NCBI GenBank assembly: GCA_015222595.1
Contig: JADFVP010000004.1
Location: forward strand, 1-12,712
Reading direction: 5' to 3'
Length of the DNA stretch: 12,712 nt
Origin: Pseudomonadota bacterium
GTDB taxonomy: Bacteria > Desulfobacterota > GWC2-55-46 > JADFVP01
Shown here: positions 7,238 to 12,712 of the stretch, piece by piece
Layout of the letters: each line of letters begins with the position of its first letter
Position numbering within the stretch: the stretch's first letter is position 1
The notes under the pieces: generated by a model
The model's input: only the letters and a program-made list of their open reading frames with translations
What the model was told of the DNA's origin: nothing
Database searches by the model: none
Program-made: the position numbers and the translations under genes

Positions 7238-8122
7238 ATGGACGAAGAGAACTCCGACATCTTATACAACAGGTATGTAGGCCGCCCCAGTGTGGTGGTT
7301 CCGACCATACTCTTCGTGCTGACCGTTATCACCACAATGGCCTCAGGAGCGCTCTTTGAGGGCATAGACATCTTCGCACACCCCGGCAAGATACTCCACG
7401 GCGCACCCTTCTCGCTCTCGCTGCTCCTTATACTCGGCACCCATGAACTGGGCCACTACCTGGCCTCAAGACGTCACGGGGTGATAACAACGCTGCCTAT
7501 GTTCATACCCGCCCCTCCCATTCCTCCGATGATCGGCACCTTCGGGGCGGTAATACGGATAAAGTCTCCGATAAGCGCAAAGAACGAGCTTGTGGATATT
7601 GGCGCCTCAGGGCCGCTCGCGGGCTTTGTAATAGCTATATTAGTCACGGCAATCGGGCTCAAATACTCCACCATAGTGCCCATTCCTTACTCCGAGGGCT
7701 CCATAGGGCTCGGCTCCTCGCTCATCTTCAAGGCCCTTTCGTACCTTATGCTCGGCCCCATGCCGGAGGGCTCAGACGTGGTGCTCCACCCCGTCGCCTT
7801 TGCAGGCTGGATCGGCTTCTTCATAACGGCTATGAACCTGTTGCCGTTAGGCCAGCTCGACGGAGGGCACATAGTCTACGCCATAATCGGTCGAGAGCAC
7901 AGACGCTTCTCTATAGCCATGGTCGGTCTCCTTATCGCACTCGGGCTCTGGCAATGGCCCGGCTGGATACTCTGGGCGGTGCTCATCTCCATAATCGGGC
8001 TTCGACACCCTCCGATAGAAGACCAGCACATACCGATGGACCCGGGACGCAAGAGAACCACCGCAGCCGCTCTACTGGTATTTGCATTGACATTTATTCC
8101 AACACCGTTCTATATTGTATGA
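7238..8122 (+). CDS. Site-2 protease family (M50) intramembrane zinc metalloprotease
   Basis: The product is a 294-residue integral membrane protein with several hydrophobic helices (about 18-36, 56-75, 122-143, 187-207, 222-255 and 275-292). The catalytic motif HELGH lies at 69-73 (H69 and H73 bind zinc, E70 is the base). The second conserved motif, NLLPLGQLDGGH (200-211), provides D208 as third zinc ligand. There is no PDZ domain. The short form, with a substrate-facing stretch rich in proline (FIPAPPIPPMIGTFGAV, 89-105), is that of the EGY1-like or archaeal-like S2P group. Such enzymes cut membrane-anchored regulators within the bilayer. AAGGA just before the ATG serves as ribosome site. 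The stop codon is one base before the ATG of a b5-like gene, so the two are probably cotranscribed and translationally coupled. Substrate unknown. Confidence 0.9.
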   Translation: MDEENSDILYNRYVGRPSVVVPTILFVLTVITTMASGALFEGIDIFAHPGKILHGAPFSLSLLLILGTHELGHYLASRRHGVITTLPMFIPAPPIPPMIGTFGAVIRIKSPISAKNELVDIGASGPLAGFVIAILVTAIGLKYSTIVPIPYSEGSIGLGSSLIFKALSYLMLGPMPEGSDVVLHPVAFAGWIGFFITAMNLLPLGQLDGGHIVYAIIGREHRRFSIAMVGLLIALGLWQWPGWILWAVLISIIGLRHPPIEDQHIPMDPGRKRTTAAALLVFALTFIPTPFYIV

Positions 8123-8123
8123 T

Positions 8124-8357
8124 ATGAAGAAATTCAACGAAGACGAACTCAAAAAATTTGACGGCTCAAAGCCAGGCACGCCGATATACTTCGCTTACAA
8201 CGGCAAGGTATACGATGCTACAGACAATCCGCTCTTTATAGACGGAATGCACTTCGAGCACTTTGCCGGCACGGATTTGTCCGACTACATAGACGACGCT
8301 CCTCACGACGGCAGCGTTATGGATGAGCTGACCGTAGTCGGAGATTACGAAGAGTAG
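8124..8357 (+). CDS. Small cytochrome b5-like heme/steroid-binding domain protein
   Basis: The product is a 77-residue single-domain protein. It follows the prokaryotic b5-domain pattern: FNEDELKKFDG (4-14), PIYFAYNGKVYDAT (20-33), DGMHFEHFAGTDLSD (40-54) and DAPH (58-61), ending in a VVG motif. H43 and H61 sit where axial heme ligands are expected in this group, with H46 and the tyrosines at 22, 25 and 30 as other candidates. There is no signal peptide or membrane helix, so it is probably cytoplasmic. I chose the ATG at 8124, one base after the protease TGA (TGATATG); a TTG at 8115 would add three residues and overlap the protease. There is no Shine-Dalgarno sequence of its own, so translation likely depends on ribosomes finishing the protease gene. 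Whether it binds heme or only a ligand is not decided by sequence. Confidence 0.82.
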   Translation: MKKFNEDELKKFDGSKPGTPIYFAYNGKVYDATDNPLFIDGMHFEHFAGTDLSDYIDDAPHDGSVMDELTVVGDYEE

Positions 8358-8371
8358 GCGGAAAACTCCGC
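8358..8371 (+). terminator. Small hairpin directly after the b5-like gene
   Basis: GCGGA (8358-8362) and TCCGC (8367-8371) form a five-base-pair stem with an AAAC loop, starting at the base after the stop codon. It is followed by TTCG rather than a T run, so it is at best a weak terminator or a 3'-end stabiliser. Confidence 0.2.
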
Positions 8372-8451
8372 TTCGTAAAAAAACTCTTCAATGAAGTACC
8401 GTATAGCAGCCCCTGTATGCCAACTGCTTTGAATGGGCGCCAATACGGTAA

Positions 8452-8467
8452 TGCGCAGTGCTGCGCA
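8452..8467. repeat. Perfect short inverted repeat upstream of the metallo-hydrolase gene
   Basis: TGCGCAG (8452-8458) and CTGCGCA (8461-8467) are exact reverse complements around a two-base centre. The dyad lies 84 bases before the ATG at 8551 in a gap without a gene. Its size suits a dimeric repressor operator; a two-base loop makes an RNA hairpin unlikely without opening inner pairs. The bound protein, if any, is unknown. Confidence 0.4.
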
Positions 8468-8550
8468 ACAGCTACAAAGCCGGTTGCCAGCTATCCCACT
8501 TCTGCTCCGGCGTTGCCTTAGAGCAAATTCAAAAACTACCGGCGTTGCAT

Positions 8551-9330
8551 ATGAAGCTAACCATACTCGGCTGCGGCACCTCAACTGGCGTTCCTATAAT
8601 AGGCTGCCAGTGCGCTACCTGCCTCTCTACAGAGCCAAAGAACAGCCGTACCCGCGCCTCGGTTCTTATCGAGACCAATGGGCCGGAAGGCTCAAATAAC
8701 AAGCAGAACCTGCTCATCGACACCTCTACCGACTTAAGAACCCAAGCCCTAAGAGCTGGACTCAGCAGAGTAGATGCGGTGCTCTACACCCATCCGCACG
8801 CCGACCACATTCACGGCATAGACGATCTGCGCGCCTTCAACATGCGCCAGGACGGTGCAATAGAATGCTTCGGCTCGGAGCGCACCATAACCCAGATACG
8901 TTCCAGCTTCAGCTACATCTTCTCCGAGGGCTACAACCAGAGTTGGACCCCGAACCTTACAACCACCATAGTGGACGCGCCCTTTAGAGCGGCAGGCGTT
9001 GAGGTAATCCCGATAGAAATCTTTCACGGCAAAGCCACCATCTACGGCTACCGCATAGGAGACGCTGCCTACCTGACAGACTGCTCCGGTCTACCTGAAG
9101 AGTCTATAGAAAAACTTCAGGGGCTGAAACTTCTCATACTCGGCGCCCTAAGGCACGCACCGCACCCAACACACATGACGGTTAAAGAGGCAGTAGAGGC
9201 CTCTGCTATCCTCGCCCCCGAACGGACCGTACTGACCCATCTCGGCCATAATCTCGAATACGCTACAGAGAACAGCGCACTGCCTAGGGGAATAGAACTC
9301 GCCTACGACACGATGGAGATAGAGCTGTAG
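8551..9330 (+). CDS. PhnP-like MBL-fold metallo-hydrolase (phosphodiesterase type)
   Basis: The product is a 259-residue metallo-beta-lactamase-fold protein. MKLTILGCGTSTGVP opens the fold, which fixes the start at this ATG although the frame is open upstream to a GTG at 8458. The metal-binding motif THPHADH lies at 80-86, with H159 (IFHG), D177 (LTDCSG) and H230 (THLGH) completing a two-metal site. GCQCATC (18-24) supplies the cysteines that bind an extra structural zinc in PhnP-type enzymes. That subfamily hydrolyses cyclic or phosphodiester substrates such as 5-phosphoribosyl 1,2-cyclic phosphate, and is related to RNase Z. No phosphonate genes lie nearby, so a role in C-P lyase catabolism is not supported. 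The substrate is open. No clear ribosome site is visible. It lies 193 bases behind the b5-like gene. Confidence 0.85.
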   Translation: MKLTILGCGTSTGVPIIGCQCATCLSTEPKNSRTRASVLIETNGPEGSNNKQNLLIDTSTDLRTQALRAGLSRVDAVLYTHPHADHIHGIDDLRAFNMRQDGAIECFGSERTITQIRSSFSYIFSEGYNQSWTPNLTTTIVDAPFRAAGVEVIPIEIFHGKATIYGYRIGDAAYLTDCSGLPEESIEKLQGLKLLILGALRHAPHPTHMTVKEAVEASAILAPERTVLTHLGHNLEYATENSALPRGIELAYDTMEIEL

Positions 9331-9477
9331 GTACTCCCTTCGCCCCCTGACATCCAACAAAACAGAGATAGTCCCGGATAAGAACGCCTCTGAACAAGGC
9401 CGCCCGCGCACCCTTAACAGCCTAATATTAAAGACCTTTTAATCAACAATAGAGCGAAAAATCTAATCGCCCCTTAA

Positions 9478-9506
9478 TTGAGCAGGTGTTATTATGCAGT
9501 CATAAT
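9478..9506 (+). promoter_or_regulatory. Sigma-70-type promoter for the 32-residue small ORF
   Basis: TTGAGC (9478-9483) and CATAAT (9501-9506) are separated by exactly 17 bases; the predicted start is near 9513, about 40 bases before the ATG at 9553. The surrounding 130 bases are clearly richer in A and T than neighbouring genes. A weak AT-rich dyad (ATTAAAG / TTTTAAT, about 9426-9442) lies just upstream. From 9331 to 9477 I see no gene. Confidence 0.5.
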
Positions 9507-9552
9507 AAAGACTTAGTAATGAATAATAAGAAGTAAAGTGGGGGTAAAAGAG

Positions 9553-9651
9553 ATGAATATGCAGCACAACATGATCAATACGATACTACAGATAACGACG
9601 ACCGCAATGATAGGCGGGCTGCTCGTAGGCATACAACTGCTGGCCAGATAG
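9553..9651 (+). CDS. 32-residue hydrophobic small protein
   Basis: The frame MNMQHNMINTIL... runs for 32 residues to a TAG. A polar N-terminus is followed by a hydrophobic helix from about residue 11 to 31 (LQITTTAMIGGLLVGIQLLA), ending in a single arginine. This is the shape of a small single-pass membrane peptide. Support for expression: a GGGGG ribosome site eight bases before the ATG and a well-spaced promoter at 9478-9506. Downstream, two stable hairpins occupy 9682-9739, before the end of the convergent zinc-ribbon gene. I do not recognise a family. Possible roles include a regulator of a membrane complex or a type I-toxin-like peptide; neither is shown. There are four methionines, so the exact start could be the second (9559). 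Confidence 0.5.
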   Translation: MNMQHNMINTILQITTTAMIGGLLVGIQLLAR

Positions 9652-9681
9652 TCGGGTAACTGCGAGTCCGGGAGGGTTCTA

Positions 9682-9739
9682 CCGGTAGCGGTCCAAAAAA
9701 GCTACCGGGGCAGATGCCGGGTTCCAGAAAGGGGCCCGG
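9682..9739 (+). other. Two consecutive strong hairpins between convergent small genes
   Basis: CCGGTAGC (9682-9689) pairs with GCTACCGG (9701-9708) around an 11-base loop that ends in six A. Eight bases later CCGGGTTCC (9717-9725) pairs with GGGGCCCGG (9731-9739) around AGAAA; two of its nine pairs are U-G in the plus transcript and would be A-C mismatches in the minus one. That favours a plus-strand RNA structure. Neither hairpin is followed by a T run. It may be the structured 3' end of the small-ORF transcript or a factor-dependent terminator. Confidence 0.45.
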
Positions 9740-9747
9740 AACAAGGA

Positions 9748-9927
9748 CTAGCCCATTATGAACTCGTAGCCGCACTTTGGGCAGTGCGCTGCGCTGAACT
9801 TGACCCACGACCTACAGTAACCGCACTGCTTCTTCGCGCTGCCGCCGCCTCTTTTATAGATGATAGCGGCAACCACAATTGCGCAGAGAATAAATACCGG
9901 TATTATCCAAGATATTGAAGAAGTCAA
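9748..9927 (-). CDS. 59-residue membrane-anchored zinc-ribbon protein
   Basis: This is a short gene starting at a TTG (9925-9927). AAAGGAAG lies about six bases before the start and fits a ribosome site. Residues 5-24 form one hydrophobic helix (SISWIIPVFILCAIVVAAII). After a glycine linker (GGGS) comes a four-cysteine zinc ribbon: CGYC (35-38) and CPKC (49-52), followed by GYEF. The topology is most likely a single N-terminal anchor with the ribbon in the cytoplasm. Similar short TM-plus-ribbon proteins are common and uncharacterised. It lies 56 bases downstream of the DUF2130 gene on the same strand, and no terminator hairpin was found between them although an eight-T run is present (9943-9950), so cotranscription is likely. 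Interestingly, the DUF2130 protein also starts with a CxxC motif. Confidence 0.7.
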   Translation of the reverse strand: MTSSISWIIPVFILCAIVVAAIIYKRGGGSAKKQCGYCRSWVKFSAAHCPKCGYEFIMG

Positions 9928-9983
9928 TTCGTACTTCCTTTCAAAAAAAATCTGACAAAATAGATGACAATATAGCGGTCGTG

Positions 9984-11207
9984 CTAGAAGAGTTCGTCCT
10001 CACCGCTATCTAGTTCTAAAGACTTTATCTCCGGCAGCGTACCGCCGGTTATGCCTTGAATATCTCCGTAGAGCGTTGTCGTATTTATAATCACCCTATC
10101 TATCTGCTTCTCTCTGCTCGACCATATCTTTGCGAATGCGCGCTTCTCTTTCTCAAGATCGTCCTTCATACCACGAAATGCCTCTACTATGGCCTCTATC
10201 TTATGCGTGAACTCGGGGCCCGTCAGGTAGTTGTAGACCACCTCCATGCGCTCGCCCTTGCCGTCGGCCGAACTGCGCGCGTGTGCCGTCTGTATAAGGC
10301 CGGTGCGAAGCGCCGAGGCAAGTTGAACGGCCAGCCCAATGGAAGTGACCCAGACACCGTCTCTGAACGCGAAGCCCGTGATGTCGTCCGGCAGCACGGC
10401 TGTAACCAGCACGGCTACCTCGGCCTTGACGGCACGCTGGTCGTCCTTCAGCTTTCCTATCCAGCCCTCACTCCAGTTCTTTGCCCGCTTAAGCTCCCAA
10501 ACTATTGTACCAGAAGCGCGCCCCATGTCGTCGCTCACCCTCTGGAGAATATCTGCGCCCCTTATGCCCTTTGGCACAGGCTCTATGGTGTCGCTCCTGA
10601 AGCGGGCCCCTAGCTGCTCTTCGAGCTCGAGTTCTAGCACCTCGCCCTGCGTCTGCATCGAGCCCTGCTGAAGCTTGCGGTTCATCTCCTCTACCTGGCG
10701 GCTCATGTCGCTGAGCTTCTTATCTTTCTCCGCGTCCTTAAGCCTGTGCTCTTCGGAAAAAAGATCAGCCGCCTCGGCCTTTATCCTGTTTCTCTCGACA
10801 TCGAGCTTGCGTTCCATTTCGATTTCTTGATTCTTACCCTTCTCTTCGAGCTCGCGCGTCTTGCGCCTGTTCTCCAGCTCGGCGCTCCGCAGCTCGGCTA
10901 TGCTCCTGGCCTGCTCGTCCTTCTCTTCTTTAAGAGCGCGAATCTCTACAAACGACCTCTCCTTCGCCCTCTCCTCGGCCTCGGCCTTCATGCGCGCCCT
11001 GTCGGCCTCAAGTCTCTCTTCGCTCTGCCGCTTAAGCTCGGCCTCACGCGCACCGTACTCGCTCTCCTTCTTCCTGAGCGCGTCATTGTACTCGGCTCGC
11101 GCGCGCTCCTTCTCCGCCTTAACGCCGGCCTCTATACGGCTCGAAAGCGTTTCATCAAGCGAGAACTCATTCTCGCAGTGCGGACATTTAATGTTCTGCT
11201 CAGACAT
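9984..11207 (-). CDS. DUF2130 protein: CxxC N-terminus, long coiled coil, nuclease-like C-terminal core
   Basis: The product has 407 residues. IKCPHCENEF (6-15) resembles half of a zinc ribbon. Residues about 25-180 are an uninterrupted charged coiled coil rich in E, K, R and A. From about 188 the sequence matches the DUF2130 family (LELELEEQLG, then GIRGADILQRV, then TIVWELKRAKNW, then GWIGKLKDDQ). In this core D219 followed by E238-x-K240 and then Q257 has the order and spacing of a PD-(D/E)xK nuclease active site; calling it a nuclease is my inference. The end is acidic (DSGEDELF). The family is not functionally defined. The ATG follows a degenerate ribosome site, GGTG, and the initiation region is duplicated twice upstream (11265-11388). 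The likely transcript also covers the zinc-ribbon gene downstream, and possibly trxB upstream. Confidence 0.85.
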   Translation of the reverse strand: MSEQNIKCPHCENEFSLDETLSSRIEAGVKAEKERARAEYNDALRKKESEYGAREAELKRQSEERLEADRARMKAEAEERAKERSFVEIRALKEEKDEQARSIAELRSAELENRRKTRELEEKGKNQEIEMERKLDVERNRIKAEAADLFSEEHRLKDAEKDKKLSDMSRQVEEMNRKLQQGSMQTQGEVLELELEEQLGARFRSDTIEPVPKGIRGADILQRVSDDMGRASGTIVWELKRAKNWSEGWIGKLKDDQRAVKAEVAVLVTAVLPDDITGFAFRDGVWVTSIGLAVQLASALRTGLIQTAHARSSADGKGERMEVVYNYLTGPEFTHKIEAIVEAFRGMKDDLEKEKRAFAKIWSSREKQIDRVIINTTTLYGDIQGITGGTLPEIKSLELDSGEDELF

Positions 11208-11388
11208 ATCTGTTACACCAACCTCTATAACTTAAGCACTCTAAATCTAAGCAGGCATCTTCTGTTCTGCTCAGACATCCTATCTACTCCGGCCTCTTTA
11301 ACCCAAAGACTCTACGTCTACGCAGACACCTTCTATTCTGCTCAGACATACTACAGACTCCGACCTAAATAATTCAAAGACCCTACTC
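11194..11388. repeat. Three-copy 71-bp tandem repeat covering the DUF2130 initiation region
   Basis: The 14-base core TTCTGCTCAGACAT occurs at 11194-11207, 11265-11278 and 11336-11349, exactly 71 bases apart each time. The 57 bases after the core agree at roughly two thirds of positions between copies 1 and 2 (hand alignment), and the third copy runs to the trxB stop. On the minus strand each core is ATG plus MSEQ codons, so the repeat unit carries start codon and ribosome site. Copy 1 is the real DUF2130 start. Confidence 0.85.
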
Positions 11389-12345
11389 TTAACCAACAGG
11401 CTCGGTCTTAGTAGCGCTCTTGTCCGTTCTAGGGGTCTTGTCTTCCAATGACTCTATATACGCCTCTGCGGTATAGGCCGAGATTGCGCCGTCGCCAACA
11501 GCTGTAGCGACCTGAAGAAGCGGGGTGTCGCGGCAGTCGCCTGCAACGAAGATACCCGGCTCGGAGGTCTCCATCTTGGAGTTAGAGATAATAAAGCCGG
11601 CGTCGTCCTTGTCAACGTCAACGAACCCGGTAGTCGGGATAATACCGACAAAGATAAAGACTCCCTCGAGCGCTATGTCGCGGCTCTCGCCCGTCTTCAA
11701 GTCCTCTACAACCACACCCTCGACAACCTTGTCTCCTGTAACCTCTTTCAGGATATGGCTCCTCAGCACCTCTATGTTCTCGGCCTCTTCGACCCTCTCC
11801 TGCTGGATCTTCTCGCCTCTGAACTGGTCTCTTCTGTGCACTAGGTAGACCTTGGAGGCTATCTTCGCAAGGTAGTTGGCTTCCTTCAATGCGGTATCTC
11901 CGCCGCCGACAACCATTACTGTCAGGTTTCTAAAGAACGGCCCGTCGCATGTGGCGCAGTACGATACCCCCTTGCCGGTAAAGTCCACTTCGTTCGGAAC
12001 TCCGAGCCGAGACGGCTTCGCTCCTGTTGCGAGTATAACGGCCTTTGTCCTTATCTCGCCGTCCGTGGTCTGCAAGACCTTCTCTGCCCCGTCGGTGGTG
12101 ATGCTCTCAACACCTGTCATCTTGATTTCAAGCCCGAAACTCCTGGCATGCTCCTCGAACTTCTCCATAAGGGCCATGCCGGAGATGGATGGAAAACCGG
12201 GATAGTTCTCGATGACGTCGGTAAGCGCAATCTGTCCGCCGATCAACTCCCGTTCGACCAGAAGGGTCTTTAGCCTTAGTCTCGTTGCATATATACCGGC
12301 GCAGAGTCCACCCGGCCCGCCGCCCACTATCACAAGATCGTACAT
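11389..12345 (-). CDS. trxB: Thioredoxin reductase (NADPH, FAD)
   Basis: The product is a 318-residue low-molecular-weight thioredoxin reductase that passes electrons from NADPH through FAD and a redox disulfide to thioredoxin. Motifs: FAD-binding GGGPGG (8-13), the active-site disulfide CATC (130-133) within SYCATCDGPFF, the NADPH-binding GGGDTALKEA (147-156) with HRR (170-172) for the 2'-phosphate, and the C-terminal FAD motif GDCRDTPLLQVATAVGDG (269-286). Length is normal apart from a short lysine- and threonine-rich tail. I chose the ATG at 12345 because AGGGG lies seven bases before it and MYDLVIVGGGPGG is the canonical opening; a TTG at 12372 would add nine residues. It is preceded by its own promoter-like sequence after the endonuclease IV gene. 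An electron-relay partner thioredoxin is not in the window. Confidence 0.95.
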   Translation of the reverse strand: MYDLVIVGGGPGGLCAGIYATRLRLKTLLVERELIGGQIALTDVIENYPGFPSISGMALMEKFEEHARSFGLEIKMTGVESITTDGAEKVLQTTDGEIRTKAVILATGAKPSRLGVPNEVDFTGKGVSYCATCDGPFFRNLTVMVVGGGDTALKEANYLAKIASKVYLVHRRDQFRGEKIQQERVEEAENIEVLRSHILKEVTGDKVVEGVVVEDLKTGESRDIALEGVFIFVGIIPTTGFVDVDKDDAGFIISNSKMETSEPGIFVAGDCRDTPLLQVATAVGDGAISAYTAEAYIESLEDKTPRTDKSATKTEPVG

Positions 12346-12384
12346 CCCTTTGCCCCTTTCATAGTTGTCCAAGTAGAAGTAAAT

Positions 12385-12413
12385 ATCGTAACCGCAAAGG
12401 GTGAGTAATTCAA
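12385..12413 (-). promoter_or_regulatory. Possible sigma-70-type promoter for trxB
   Basis: On the minus strand TTGAAT (12413-12408) and TACGAT (12390-12385) are 17 bases apart. The predicted start near 12378 leaves a leader of about 33 bases before the ATG at 12345. Each hexamer matches consensus at four of six positions, so this is plausible but not strong. Confidence 0.35.
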
Positions 12414-12447
12414 GCCATATCTCCCTTGCCCACAGCTTTCGTACCGG

Positions 12448-12712
12448 TTATAGATCCAGCAAACGCCTTGCGGCCTTCAGATTCTTCTCTTCGTCTCCCG
12501 GTAACTTCTGCGGAGTCTCCAGTATAACGGGCAGTTTCCTTATCGACGCGCGAGAGAAGAACTCTTCGAGCCCTTCGGTGCCTATGTGCCCTTCGCCAAG
12601 GTTGGCATGACGGTCTACCCTTGAGTTGAACGCGGTCTTCGAGTCGTTTAAATGAATCAGCCGGAGGCGCTTCATCCCGACCTCTTTCTTTATGACCTTG
12701 ACGAGCGCGTCC
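12448..12712 (-). CDS. nfo: C-terminal part of endonuclease IV (apurinic/apyrimidinic endonuclease)
   Basis: The frame runs from the right edge of the window to a TAA at 12448-12450; the N-terminus lies outside. The visible 87 residues contain the family signature IHLNDSKTAFNSRVDRHANL followed by GEGHIG and then the ILETP segment. These supply metal ligands of the three-zinc site in Nfo: the Asp in HLNDSK, the Asp and His of VDRH, and the Glu of ILETP. The enzyme nicks DNA 5' to abasic sites in base-excision repair and acts in the cytoplasm. The visible end, NLKAARRLLDL, is normal for the family, so nothing suggests truncation at this end. It lies upstream of trxB on the same strand with a 102-base gap to the chosen trxB ATG, containing a promoter-like sequence. 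Confidence 0.9.
   Translation of the reverse strand, partial: DALVKVIKKEVGMKRLRLIHLNDSKTAFNSRVDRHANLGEGHIGTEGLEEFFSRASIRKLPVILETPQKLPGDEEKNLKAARRLLDL

Noticed and set aside
8458..8550. GTG start giving a 31-residue N-terminal extension of the metallo-hydrolase
   Set aside because: The canonical MBL opening strand begins at the ATG at 8551, the extension has no features, and it would begin inside the dyad at 8452-8467.
9652..9747. Possible cyclic-di-GMP or other riboswitch in the GC-rich structured stretch
   Set aside because: The conserved aptamer bases of GEMM-type riboswitches are not present, and the structure lies after a small ORF between convergent genes rather than in front of a gene.
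9928..9983. Terminator between DUF2130 and the zinc-ribbon gene
   Set aside because: An eight-T run exists on the minus strand, but only a four-base-pair stem (ATCT/AGAT) precedes it; the repeats there (TGACA) are direct, not inverted.
10746..11372. 208-residue open frame on the plus strand, opposite DUF2130
   Set aside because: It lies antisense to a strongly supported coiled-coil protein. Its leucine-rich, low-complexity composition is the expected mirror of Glu/Lys-rich codons, and no ribosome site or family motif is seen.
11194..11388. CRISPR-like array
   Set aside because: Only three copies, the conserved core is 14 bases, the intervening 57 bases are themselves related between copies, and one copy is the start of a protein-coding gene.

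Overview
The window looks like chromosome from a Gram-negative bacterium. It has a beta-barrel-like C-terminus at the left edge, gene pairs on both strands with short spacers, and frequent ATA and AGA codons. The gene content (ThiI-like/NFACT-R protein, TPR and HEAT proteins, site-2 protease, stand-alone b5 domain, DUF2130) fits Desulfobacterota or other former deltaproteobacterial lineages. That placement rests on gene style only and is low confidence. I see no insertion sequence, phage gene, CRISPR array, rRNA or tRNA.

Layout. 3-314 (+): C-terminal end of a probable outer-membrane beta-strand protein. 446-1174 (+): one-TM TPR protein that resembles the tail of a much larger glycosyltransferase-like protein. 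1161-1955 (-): HEAT-repeat protein, convergent with it. 2212-4944 (+): 910-residue soluble protein with a divergent class III nucleotidyl cyclase domain split by a charged coiled-coil insertion. 7022 to 5104 (-): two-gene sulfur-transfer operon (ThiI/MnmA-like PP-loop protein with a C-terminal NFACT-R-like region, then LarE), with a good promoter at 7099-7127 and an intrinsic terminator at 5021-5055. 7238-8357 (+): site-2 protease followed one base later by a cytochrome b5-like domain protein. 8551-9330 (+): PhnP-like metallo-hydrolase. 9553-9651 (+): 32-residue hydrophobic small ORF with its own promoter and two strong hairpins behind it. 12712 to 9748 (-): end of endonuclease IV, thioredoxin reductase, a three-copy 71-bp tandem repeat, a DUF2130 coiled-coil protein, and a 59-residue TM plus zinc-ribbon protein.

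How the genes relate. The ThiI-like and LarE genes overlap by 7 bases and probably act in one sulfur-insertion pathway, most likely RNA thiolation or a cofactor. The protease and b5 protein are translationally coupled. DUF2130 and the zinc-ribbon protein probably share a transcript. The rest looks like housekeeping (DNA repair, redox) mixed with uncharacterised regulatory proteins. The most unusual items are the interrupted cyclase with non-standard purine-contact positions, the tandem duplication of the DUF2130 translation-initiation region, and the small-ORF/hairpin locus at 9478-9739.
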